Assembly: GCA_023387585.1 (NCBI GenBank)
Contig: JAEWHZ010000142.1
Coordinates: 1 to 18,253 of the forward strand
DNA: 18,253 bases
Source of the DNA: Pseudomonadota bacterium
GTDB taxonomy: Bacteria > Pseudomonadota > Alphaproteobacteria > Rhizobiales > Devosiaceae
Reading direction: 5' to 3'
Within the stretch, counting starts at the first letter, position 1; each line of letters begins with the position of its first letter. The position numbers and the translations under genes are program-made. Below are positions 1-7,021 of this stretch, one piece after another. Under the pieces are notes generated by a model. That model made no database searches. It was given only the letters and a program-made list of their open reading frames with translations, and was not told where the DNA came from.

Positions 1-323
1 TACATGCCGATATGGGCGACGCGCGCTGCGGGAACGAGGTCGAGCATGCCGTCGAGCAGCCCGTTTCCGGCCCGCAGGATCGAGGCGAACACCAGCTTCT
101 TGCCCTTGATCGCCGGCGATTTCATCGCCGCCATCGGCGTCTCGATATCGACCATTTCCAGCTCGAGATCGCGCGTCACCTCGTAGCACATGAGATGGGC
201 GATCTCGCGCAGCAGCCGCCTGAAGCTCGCGATCGAGGTGTCGCGGTCGCGCATGATCGTCAGCTTGTGCTGGATCAGCGGGTGGTCGATGACGGTGACG
301 TTGGGAAATTGTCGCCCGTTCAC
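1..323 (-). CDS. upp: Uracil phosphoribosyltransferase, N-terminal part (cut by window edge)
   Basis: The enzyme joins uracil and PRPP to form UMP in pyrimidine salvage in the cytoplasm. The visible 107 residues match the family closely: a HPLIQHKL motif at 14-21, LLREIAHLMCYEVTRDL at about 37-53, and the LRAG segment at 83-86 followed by the conserved GLLDGMLDLVPAARVAHIGM run. The remainder, including the PRPP-binding loop, lies beyond base 1. I chose a GTG start at 321-323 because a GAGGAGG-type ribosome binding site (complement of about 332-341) sits just upstream and the homologous N-terminus begins there; no better ATG is in frame. It follows deoB on the same strand after a 130-bp gap that contains a palindromic repeat, so it may be in the deoAB transcript or have its own promoter. 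It would recycle the uracil released by DeoA. Confidence 0.93.
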   Translation of the reverse strand, partial: MNGRQFPNVTVIDHPLIQHKLTIMRDRDTSIASFRRLLREIAHLMCYEVTRDLELEMVDIETPMAAMKSPAIKGKKLVFASILRAGNGLLDGMLDLVPAARVAHIGM

Positions 324-344
324 GGCCTCGGCCTCCTCCTCTGA

Positions 345-389
345 GCGTTTCCAGCAAAAGTGGCTACCACTTTTGCGGTTCGGAAACGC
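345..389. repeat. 45-bp imperfect palindrome, REP/RIME-like intergenic element
   Basis: The outer arms GCGTTTCC (345-352) and GGAAACGC (382-389) are perfectly complementary. The inner arms CAAAAGTGG (355-363) and CCACTTTTG (367-375) are also perfect and flank a 3-nt CTA loop. A 2-nt against 6-nt internal bulge separates the two stems. It lies between deoB and upp, ending about 20 bp from the upp start codon. Short palindromes with GCGTTTCC ends and an AAAGTGG core recur between genes in Hyphomicrobiales genomes; I state this from memory, and no second copy is visible here. In RNA it would form a long hairpin that could stabilise the 3' end of deoB mRNA or dampen read-through into upp. It lacks a following U-tract, so it is not a standard terminator. 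Confidence 0.75.
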
Positions 390-453
390 GACAAACAAAA
401 ATCCCGAAGCCCCTCGGTGTTTGAAAGAAGCGCTGGAACGTTCGGCGACCCGA

Positions 454-1674
454 TCACAGAAAGCTCGACCCGTGCCGGCCGGGCGCCAGCCGCAGCCAAT
501 GGGCGATGCTCTCGCCAATATCGGCGAAGGTCGGGCGGATGCCAATCTCGCCCGGGGACAGGCTTGGGGAAAAGACCAGGATCGGCACCTGCTCGCGCGT
601 ATGGTCGGTGCCCGGCCAGGTCGGATCGTTGCCGTGATCGGCGGTGATGACGACGAGATCGTCCTCGCGCATGCGCGCGATCAGCTCGGGAATGCGCCCG
701 TCGAACTGTTCGAGCGCCGCCGCATAGCCGGCAACGTCGCGCCTGTGCCCGAACTCGGAATCGAAATCGACGAAATTGGTGAAGATCAGCGACCCGTCCA
801 CGGCCATGTCCATGGCGTCGAGCGTGGCGTTGAACAGCGGCATCAGCCCCGACGCCTTGATCCTGTGCGTCACCCCGCGCCCGGCATAGATGTCGGACAC
901 CTTGCCGATGGCATAGACCTGCCGCCCGGCCTCGGCGGCGCGGTCGAGCAGGGTCGGCTCCGGCGGCTCGATGGCGAAATCGCGCCGGTTGCCGGTGCGC
1001 CTGAAGTCCGCCGGCGTCTCGCCCACGAACGGTCGGGCGATGACGCGCCCGATCTTCAGCGGCGCCGTCAGCTCGAAGGCGATCCGGCAGATCTCGTAGA
1101 GCCGTTCGAGTCCGAAATGGGTTTCATGCGCGGCGATCTGGAACACGGAATCGATGGAGGTGTAGCAGATCGGCTTGCCGGTTCGGATATGCTCCTCCCC
1201 GAGCTCGGCGATGATCGCGGTGCCCGAGGCGTGCCTGTCGCCCAATATGCCCGGCAGGCCGGCGCGCCGCACGAATTCGGCGACCAGATCGGGCGGAAAG
1301 CTCGGCTCGGTCCTGGGGAAATACCCCCATTCGAACGGCACCGGCACGCCGGCGATCTCCCAGTGCCCCGATGGCGTGTCCTTGCCCTTCGATACCTCGC
1401 GCCCCACCCCGAAGCGCCCGCCCTTCGGCATCGGCGACAGGTTCGGTGCCGACAGGCCGGAGGACAGAAGCACGGCCGCGCCCATGCCCATGGCGTCGAG
1501 ATTGGGGATGCGCAGCGCGCCGGGCTTGCGGCGTTCGGGATCGTCGGCCCGCCCTTCCGCGCAGGCGAGCGCGATATGCCCCAGCGTGTTGGCGCCCTCG
1601 TCGCCATAGGCGGCCGCATCGGGCGCCCCGCCGATGCCGACGCTGTCCATCAGGCACAATATGACGCGCGGCAT
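454..1674 (-). CDS. deoB: Phosphopentomutase DeoB
   Basis: This manganese-dependent enzyme of the alkaline phosphatase superfamily interconverts (deoxy)ribose-1-phosphate and the 5-phosphate, linking nucleoside phosphorolysis to DeoC and the pentose phosphate pathway. The 406-residue protein is of normal length. Metal ligands expected for the family are visible: Asp10 in LMDSVGIG, Asp305 and His310 in FVDFDSEFGH, Asp346-His347 in TADHGND, and His358 in GTDHTRE. The KDTPSGHWE segment at 98-106 holds the threonine that is phosphorylated in characterised members (here Thr100). The ATG start lies only 3 bp past the deoA stop, so the two genes are surely co-transcribed and probably translationally coupled. 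Nothing in the sequence suggests inactivation. Confidence 0.97.
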   Translation of the reverse strand: MPRVILCLMDSVGIGGAPDAAAYGDEGANTLGHIALACAEGRADDPERRKPGALRIPNLDAMGMGAAVLLSSGLSAPNLSPMPKGGRFGVGREVSKGKDTPSGHWEIAGVPVPFEWGYFPRTEPSFPPDLVAEFVRRAGLPGILGDRHASGTAIIAELGEEHIRTGKPICYTSIDSVFQIAAHETHFGLERLYEICRIAFELTAPLKIGRVIARPFVGETPADFRRTGNRRDFAIEPPEPTLLDRAAEAGRQVYAIGKVSDIYAGRGVTHRIKASGLMPLFNATLDAMDMAVDGSLIFTNFVDFDSEFGHRRDVAGYAAALEQFDGRIPELIARMREDDLVVITADHGNDPTWPGTDHTREQVPILVFSPSLSPGEIGIRPTFADIGESIAHWLRLAPGRHGSSFL

Positions 1675-1677
1675 GGT

Positions 1678-2997
1678 CTACTCCGGGCTGATGCGTTCGG
1701 CGATGAGCGGATTCTTTTGAGCCTCGCCACCCACCTGATAGGCGGCGACAAGCCGGCGTTCGGCGTCCCGGGCGCTGGCCTCGTCGCGGGCATGCAGCCG
1801 CGCGATTGGCGTCTGCGCATCGAGCGTCGCCCCGAGCCCCGCCAGCCGATCGAACCCGACCGCATGGTCGATCTTCGCCGCCGGATCGGTGCGTCCGCCG
1901 CCCAGCGCCACCACCGCCATGCCGACGCCGCGCGTGTCGATCCCCGACACCACGCCGGCCTCGCGCAAAAAAACGTCGCGCACGATGGGCGCCGCCGGCA
2001 GGTAAAAATCCATGCGCGCCATGAAATCCGTCGGCCCGCCCAGCGCCGCCACCATCTGCGCGAATTTTTCCGCCGCCTTGCCGGATTCCAGCGCCACGCG
2101 GCATTTTTCCAGCCCTTCGGCCTCGCTCGCGGCCATCCCGGTCGCCACCACCAGCGCGGCACACAGCGCCAGCGTCACCTCGTGCAGACGGACATCGACA
2201 TGCGCCCCGGTCAGGAAATCGACGGCGTTGCGCACTTCCAGCGCATTGCCGGCGGCGCTGGCCAAGGGCTCGTTCATATCGGTGATCAGCGCCCGCGTCC
2301 TGAGCCCCGCGCCATTGGCGACGGTGACGAGGCTGGTGGCCAGCTCGCGCGCCGCATCTGGCGTCGCCATGAAGGCGCCCGAGCCGGCCTTGACGTCGAG
2401 CACCAGCGCATCGAGCCCGGCGGCGAGTTTCTTCGACAGGATCGAGGCGGTGATCAACGGCACGGATTCGACCGTGCCGGTCACGTCACGGATGGCGTAG
2501 AGCACCTTGTCGGCCGGTGCGAGATCGGAGGTCTGGCCGATAATGGCGCAGCCCACCTCGCGTACCACCTTGCGGAACAAATCGTTGCCCGGCTGCGTCG
2601 CATAGCCGGGGATGGAATCGAACTTGTCGAGCGTGCCGCCCGTATGCCCCAGCCCGCGCCCCGAGATCATCGGCACGAAGATGCCGAGCGCGGCGAGGAT
2701 CGGCGCCAGCATCAGCGAGACGTTGTCGCCCACCCCGCCGGTCGAATGCTTGTCGGCCACCGGCCCGTCGAGACCGGACCAGTCGAGCACCGTGCCGGAA
2801 TCGCGCATGGCCAGCGTCAGCGCCACGCGCTCGTCCATCTCCATCGAACGGAAATAGACCGCCATGGCGAAGGCCGCCGCCTGCGCATGGCTGACGCTGC
2901 CCTCGGCCAGCCCGGCGATGAAGCGCGCGATATCGGCCCCGTCGAGCCTGTGCCCGTCGCGCTTGGCGATGATGACTTCTTGCGGCAGGAAGCTCAT
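1678..2997 (-). CDS. deoA: Thymidine phosphorylase DeoA
   Basis: DeoA splits thymidine or deoxyuridine with phosphate into the base and 2-deoxyribose-1-phosphate. The 439-residue product aligns from end to end with enterobacterial DeoA as I remember it. The phosphate-binding loop KHSTGGVGD is at 83-91. The family signature SGRGLGHTGGTLDKFDSIPG is at 112-131. The pyrimidine-binding residues correspond to Arg170, Ser185 and Lys189. The reading frame stays open upstream to 3078, but homology starts at MSFLPQEVII, so the ATG at 2995-2997 was chosen; its ribosome binding site (AGCAGG) is weak. It is the first gene of the deoA-deoB-upp block and is divergent from the hydrolase gene, with 80 bp between the start codons that must hold its promoter unless transcription arrives from the upstream operon. 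Confidence 0.96.
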   Translation of the reverse strand: MSFLPQEVIIAKRDGHRLDGADIARFIAGLAEGSVSHAQAAAFAMAVYFRSMEMDERVALTLAMRDSGTVLDWSGLDGPVADKHSTGGVGDNVSLMLAPILAALGIFVPMISGRGLGHTGGTLDKFDSIPGYATQPGNDLFRKVVREVGCAIIGQTSDLAPADKVLYAIRDVTGTVESVPLITASILSKKLAAGLDALVLDVKAGSGAFMATPDAARELATSLVTVANGAGLRTRALITDMNEPLASAAGNALEVRNAVDFLTGAHVDVRLHEVTLALCAALVVATGMAASEAEGLEKCRVALESGKAAEKFAQMVAALGGPTDFMARMDFYLPAAPIVRDVFLREAGVVSGIDTRGVGMAVVALGGGRTDPAAKIDHAVGFDRLAGLGATLDAQTPIARLHARDEASARDAERRLVAAYQVGGEAQKNPLIAERISPE

Positions 2998-3077
2998 GGC
3001 CTGCTCTTGCGCTCGCAACGGACGGAAGGCAAGCTCGCCGGCAAAAGCGCGGAACTTCGCGTGAAGGGAGGACGGCA

Positions 3078-3980
3078 ATGAACGAGCGCATCGACGGGTC
3101 CGCAGCGGCGACGGGGGCTGACGGCGTCTACGATATCTGGCCCGGCCCCGCGCCCGGCTCGGAAGGCTGGGACTGGCAGGAAACCACCGCCCCGCCGCCC
3201 TGGGCCTCGCCCAGCGCGCGCTACACCCGCAATGTCGTGGTGCCGACGCTGACGCTCCATCGCCCGCCGCCCGGCACCGCCAACGGCACCGCGCTGATCA
3301 TCGCCCCCGGCGGCGCCTTCCATTTCCTCATGGTCGATCACGAGGGCCACGATATGGCCCGCTGGCTCAACGGTTTCGGGGTGACGGCGCTGGTGCTGAA
3401 ATACCGGCTCGGCCGCACGCCCGAGGCGGAAACCGACGTCGCCGCCTGGCGCGACGAATTCCACCGCCGACGCACGCCGATCACCCCGGAAACAGAATTG
3501 CCGCCCGGCGGCAGCGATTTCGGCGAGGTGCGCCGGCTGGGCGAGGATGACGGCCGCCAGGCCATCCGCTTCGTCCGCGCCCGCGCCGAACAATTCGGCA
3601 TCGACGCCGGACGTATCGGCATCGCCGGCTTCTCCGCCGGCGGCGGCGTCGCCATGGGCGCCGCCATGGAGCACGACGCCGAAAGCCGCCCCGACTTCGC
3701 CATCGGCGTCTATCCCGCCTATCGCGCCGAGCTCACCGTGCCCGCCGCCCCGCCGCCGCTGTTCCTCGTCGCCGTCGACGACGACGCCTCCGTGGCGCCG
3801 ATCTCGACCAGCCGGCTCTACGAGGCCTGGCACAAGAAAGGCGGCGCCGCCGAGCTGCACCTGTTCCAGAATGGCGGCCACGGCTTCGGCATGGCCCGCA
3901 TCGGCGCCCTCTCCGACGTCTGGCCGCTGCTCTTGGAAAACTGGCTGCGCGCCAACGGATTTATCGGCGCGAAGGGGTGA
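3078..3980 (+). CDS. Alpha/beta hydrolase, BD-FAE/acetyl-esterase-like
   Basis: This 300-residue protein has an alpha/beta-hydrolase fold typical of small carboxylesterases. The oxyanion-hole strand APGGAFHFL is at 76-84, followed by a VDHEGHDMARWLNGFGVTALVLKYRL block (about 86-111) typical of the BD-FAE/acetylxylan-esterase-like group. The nucleophile elbow GFSAGG puts the catalytic serine at 186, with the acid probably among Asp234-236 and the histidine at 268 in NGGHGFGM. No signal peptide is evident, so it is probably cytoplasmic. The ATG at 3078 has a good GGGAGGA ribosome binding site. It is the only plus-strand gene in the first 14.7 kb and interrupts the nucleoside genes. The substrate is unknown; an ester of a sugar or small acid is the best guess. 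A link to nucleoside metabolism is not shown. Confidence 0.88.
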   Translation: MNERIDGSAAATGADGVYDIWPGPAPGSEGWDWQETTAPPPWASPSARYTRNVVVPTLTLHRPPPGTANGTALIIAPGGAFHFLMVDHEGHDMARWLNGFGVTALVLKYRLGRTPEAETDVAAWRDEFHRRRTPITPETELPPGGSDFGEVRRLGEDDGRQAIRFVRARAEQFGIDAGRIGIAGFSAGGGVAMGAAMEHDAESRPDFAIGVYPAYRAELTVPAAPPPLFLVAVDDDASVAPISTSRLYEAWHKKGGAAELHLFQNGGHGFGMARIGALSDVWPLLLENWLRANGFIGAKG

Positions 3981-4006
3981 GGGGCTTTCCGAACGCGGAT
4001 CGCAGG

Positions 4007-4393
4007 TCATTCGACGTCATCCATTCTGCGCCCGAGCGGTAGCGGGCGGATGCGGGCCCGGCCTTCGCGCAGGCTGACGACCGCACCGCTGGCCAGTTGT
4101 GAAGCGGTCTGTGCGATGACTTCGACGAGCTGGCTTACGAGGGCAGACGAAAACCGCTGGCCGTTCCGGTGCAGAATGACGCTGGGCGCCAACGCGCCAG
4201 TCGCCGAGAGGATGTCGCTGAAATCCATGTCGCGGGTCAGCACGATGCAGCCGAGATCGAGCGCATGGCTCATGATCGTCTCGTCCGGAGCGTCGACGGG
4301 TCCCAACTCGTTCCAATGCCACGCTTCAAAGCCGGCATCGCGCAAGGCCGCGGCCCATTTGCGCGACATGTTCATGTCGACGATGACTTTCAT
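4007..4393 (-). CDS. DUF5615 PIN-like protein, probable toxin component
   Basis: The 128-residue protein starts MKVIVDMNMS and carries acidic residues in the pattern of the DUF5615/Mut7-C PIN-like nuclease family: Asp6 in VDMN, the DAPDETIMSHA stretch at 34-44, and Asp55/Asp57 in LTRDMDFSD. Such proteins are predicted toxin nucleases (VapC-like) paired with DUF433 antitoxins; the biochemistry of most members is untested. Two adjacent ATG codons (4394-4396 and 4391-4393) are possible starts. Either couples it to the preceding DUF433 gene, with a 4-nt ATGA or 1-nt TGATG overlap; I chose the second because it matches the usual family N-terminus. Its 3' end converges on the hydrolase gene with 26 bp between the stops and no clear terminator. 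Confidence 0.83.
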   Translation of the reverse strand: MKVIVDMNMSRKWAAALRDAGFEAWHWNELGPVDAPDETIMSHALDLGCIVLTRDMDFSDILSATGALAPSVILHRNGQRFSSALVSQLVEVIAQTASQLASGAVVSLREGRARIRPLPLGRRMDDVE

Positions 4394-4617
4394 CATCGCG
4401 CGATTTCGATCTCGTGCTCCTGTGCGAGCCAAGCCGAATAGCGCATCGCTTCAAGGATGTCTTCGCGCTCGAGATAGGGGAAATCCTCGAGGATCTGCTC
4501 GATCGTCGCGCCTGCGCCGAGTTCGCCCATGATCATGCCGACGGTGACCCGCATGCCGCGGATGCAGGGCTTGCCACCCATGACTGCCGGATTGTGGGTG
4601 ATGCGCTCGAATTTCAC
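4393..4617 (-). CDS. DUF433 family protein, probable antitoxin
   Basis: This 74-residue protein has the DUF433 hallmark MGGKPCIRGMRVTV at 13-26, followed by LGAGATIEQILEDFP and the LEREDILEAMRYSAW helix ending at 63. The family forms a small winged-helix-like DNA-binding fold and is generally found as the antitoxin and autorepressor of DUF5615 toxins. The start is a GTG at 4615-4617, with GGAG 8 nt upstream in the complement. The antitoxin gene comes first and overlaps the toxin gene, the usual order for such modules. It begins only 30 bp after the stop codon of the aldehyde dehydrogenase gene on the same strand, so it may be read as the tail of the nucleoside operon, from a promoter inside that gene, or both. 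Confidence 0.85.
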   Translation of the reverse strand: MKFERITHNPAVMGGKPCIRGMRVTVGMIMGELGAGATIEQILEDFPYLEREDILEAMRYSAWLAQEHEIEIAR

Positions 4618-4647
4618 GTTGCCGTCTCCGATCAGGTTAAAGATAGG

Positions 4648-7020
4648 TCACGCCCCATAGGGTATCCAGACATTCTTCACCTGCGTGGCGCGGGCGAGGA
4701 AATAGTCGCCGGCGAAGCGCGGGTCGGCGAGGTCGTAATCGAGCCCGCGGCTGGTCCAGGTCTGCTTGAGGTTGCCGGCCGAAGCCTTCTCGACCATGGC
4801 CGATCCGTCCGCCGGGCCGGCGAACCAGACGGCGTCGACCCCGTCATGCTCGGCCAGCGTCTTGGCCAGCGTCTTCGCCTCGCCGGTGACGATGTTGACG
4901 ACGCCGGACGGCACGTCCGAGGTTTCCAGCACCTGATAGAAGTCGGTCATCGACAAGGGCGCCTGCTCGGAGGGCACGAGCACCACCGTGTTGCCCATGG
5001 CGATGGCTGGCGCCAAGAGCGCGATGGCGCCGAGCAGCGGGCGCGCGGGTGGGGCGACGATGCCGATGACGCCGAGCGGCTCGACCATGGCGGCGGCGAC
5101 GGCGCGCATCGGCGGATTGTGCACGGCACCGTCATATTTGTCGGCCCAGCCGGCAAAGGCGAACAACCGCTCGATGGCGATGCCGACCTCTTCGGCGCCG
5201 TCCGCATCGGTCTGGGCTTCGATGCGGGCGGCGAACTCGGCGCGGCGATAATCGAGGTTCTCGGCGAGGAAATAGAGGATCTGCGCCCGCGCATGCGCGG
5301 CCGTGGTGCCCCAGCCGGCGGCGGCGCGTGCGGCCTCGACGGCGTTGCGGATATCCCTGCGGTTGCCCTCGCCGACTTCGCCCACCGGCGCGCCGCCGGG
5401 ACCATGGACGGGGCGGTTATAGCCGCTGTCGGGCCGGGCCTGCTTGCCGCCGATATACATTTTTGCGGTCTGGTCGAGAGGCGCTTCGAGCGGACTCTTT
5501 GGCGAGGTCCCCGCCTGCGCGGGGGCTGCGCCGGGAGCAGCCGCTTTCAGCGTCTTCTCCCAGGCCGGTTTCAAGTAAGCCACCATGCCCTCACGCCCGC
5601 CTTCGCGGCCGAAGCCGGATTCCTTGTAGCCGCCGAAGCCGACGGCGGCGTCGAACTGGTTGGTGCCGTTGATCCAGATGACGCCGGCCTTCAGCTTGGG
5701 CGCGATGTCGAGGGCGAGGTTGATGTTCTCGCTCCACAGCGTTGCGGCGAGGCCGTAGCGCGTGTTGTTGGCCAGCGCCACCGCCTCCTCGGGCGTGCGG
5801 AAGCTCATGGCGACCAGGATCGGTCCGAAAATCTCCTCGGCCACCAGCGTGTTGGCCGGCGACACGTTGGTTACCAGCGCGGGCTTCAAAAAACATCCCT
5901 TGGCCGGCAGCGCCCCGTCCGGCTCATAGATTTCGGCGCCCTCGGCGATGCCGCGCTTCATCAGCGCGCCGATGCGCTCGACTTGCACCGGGGCGACCAG
6001 CGCGCCGATATCGATGGATTTGTCGAGCGGATCGCCGACGCGCAGGCTCGCCATGCGCCGCTTCACCTTGGTGAGGAATTTTTCCTCGATCGATTCCTGA
6101 ACCAGAAGCCGCGAGCCGGCGCAGCACACCTGGCCCTGGTTGAACCAGATGGCCTCGACCAGCCCCTCGACGGCGCTGTCGAGATCGGCGTCCTCGAAGA
6201 CGATATAGGGCGACTTGCCGCCGAGCTCGAGGCTCAACCCCTTGCCCGAGCCGGCCGTCGCCTCGCGGATCAGCTTGCCCACCTCGGTCGAGCCAGTGAA
6301 GGCGATCTTGTCGACATCAGGGTGATCGACCAGCGCCGCGCCCGTCTCGCCCTGGCCGGTGACGATGTTGACGACACCCTTCGGCAGCCCGGCGCGCTGG
6401 CAGATTTCGGCGAACAGCAGCGCCGTCAGCGAGGTGAATTCGGCCGGCTTCAGCACCACCGTGTTGCCGGCCGCCAGCGCCGGCGCGATCTTCCAGGCCA
6501 GCATCAAGAGCGGAAAATTCCACGGGATGATCTGCCCGCACACGCCATAGGGCACGTGGTCGGGAAAGGTGCGCGCAAGATGCGTGGCCCAGCCGGCATG
6601 GTGGTAGAAATGCCGCGCCACCAGCGGGATGTCGGCGTCGCGGCTCTCGCGGATCGGCTTGCCGTTGTCGAGGGTTTCGAGCACGGCGAACAGGCGCGCA
6701 TGCTTCTGGATAGCGCGGGCGAGCGCATAGAGATATTTGCCGCGCTCATAGCCCGACAGCGCGCCCCAGCCGGGAAAGGCCGCACGGGCCGCCTTCACCG
6801 CGGCGTCGACGTCCGCCGCCGTGCCGTCGGTGATATCGGCCAACTTTTCGCCATTGGCAGGATTGTCGCTGGCAAAGGTCTTGCCCGGCGCGGTGAAGGC
6901 GCCGTCGATGAAGTGCCCGAAGCGGCACTCGTGCCCGTCGAGCCAGGCCAGCGCCTGGTCCGGCGCCTCCGGGGCGGGGCCGTAATCGAGGCTGTCGAAG
7001 ATTTGCGCGATCTTGTTCAT
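4648..7020 (-). CDS. Two-domain aldehyde dehydrogenase (ALDH16-like)
   Basis: At 790 residues this is far longer than an ordinary aldehyde dehydrogenase (about 480-500). The first domain (about 30-490) is complete: IIPWNFP with Asn168, FTGSTEVG at 241-248, the general base Glu265 in LELGGKSP, and the nucleophile Cys299 in NQGQVCCAGSR. A proline/alanine-rich linker at about 492-512 leads to a second, shorter ALDH-like domain (about 518-790). That domain keeps fold landmarks (VEPLGVIGIVAPPARP, AIAMGNTVVLVPSE, VNIVTGE) but has WFAGPADGS in place of the FTGST motif and lacks the catalytic Glu and Cys. An active domain followed by a dead one is the architecture of bacterial ALDH16. The start lies 1 nt after the deoC stop. 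Because DeoC releases acetaldehyde, NAD(P)-dependent oxidation of acetaldehyde to acetate is the likely role; this is inference from context. Confidence 0.93.
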   Translation of the reverse strand: MNKIAQIFDSLDYGPAPEAPDQALAWLDGHECRFGHFIDGAFTAPGKTFASDNPANGEKLADITDGTAADVDAAVKAARAAFPGWGALSGYERGKYLYALARAIQKHARLFAVLETLDNGKPIRESRDADIPLVARHFYHHAGWATHLARTFPDHVPYGVCGQIIPWNFPLLMLAWKIAPALAAGNTVVLKPAEFTSLTALLFAEICQRAGLPKGVVNIVTGQGETGAALVDHPDVDKIAFTGSTEVGKLIREATAGSGKGLSLELGGKSPYIVFEDADLDSAVEGLVEAIWFNQGQVCCAGSRLLVQESIEEKFLTKVKRRMASLRVGDPLDKSIDIGALVAPVQVERIGALMKRGIAEGAEIYEPDGALPAKGCFLKPALVTNVSPANTLVAEEIFGPILVAMSFRTPEEAVALANNTRYGLAATLWSENINLALDIAPKLKAGVIWINGTNQFDAAVGFGGYKESGFGREGGREGMVAYLKPAWEKTLKAAAPGAAPAQAGTSPKSPLEAPLDQTAKMYIGGKQARPDSGYNRPVHGPGGAPVGEVGEGNRRDIRNAVEAARAAAGWGTTAAHARAQILYFLAENLDYRRAEFAARIEAQTDADGAEEVGIAIERLFAFAGWADKYDGAVHNPPMRAVAAAMVEPLGVIGIVAPPARPLLGAIALLAPAIAMGNTVVLVPSEQAPLSMTDFYQVLETSDVPSGVVNIVTGEAKTLAKTLAEHDGVDAVWFAGPADGSAMVEKASAGNLKQTWTSRGLDYDLADPRFAGDYFLARATQVKNVWIPYGA

Positions 7021-7021
7021 G

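Noticed and set aside
398..420. Possible rho-independent terminator after deoB on the minus strand (CCGA/TCGG stem followed by GATTTTTG)
   Set aside because: The stem is only 4 bp and the T-run is interrupted, so it is too weak to call a terminator.
2998..3078. Upstream extension of deoA by 27 codons
   Set aside because: The extra residues have no family counterpart, and the characterised N-terminus corresponds to MSFLPQEVII at 2997.
190..3081. 963-codon plus-strand open frame opposite upp, deoB and deoA
   Set aside because: The translation is low-complexity, rich in Arg, His, Gly and Asp, and without recognisable domains. It is antisense to three clearly conserved genes and is explained by GC-rich codon third positions.
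3981..4006. Bidirectional terminator between the converging hydrolase and DUF5615 genes
   Set aside because: The 26-bp gap contains no inverted repeat with a T-tract.
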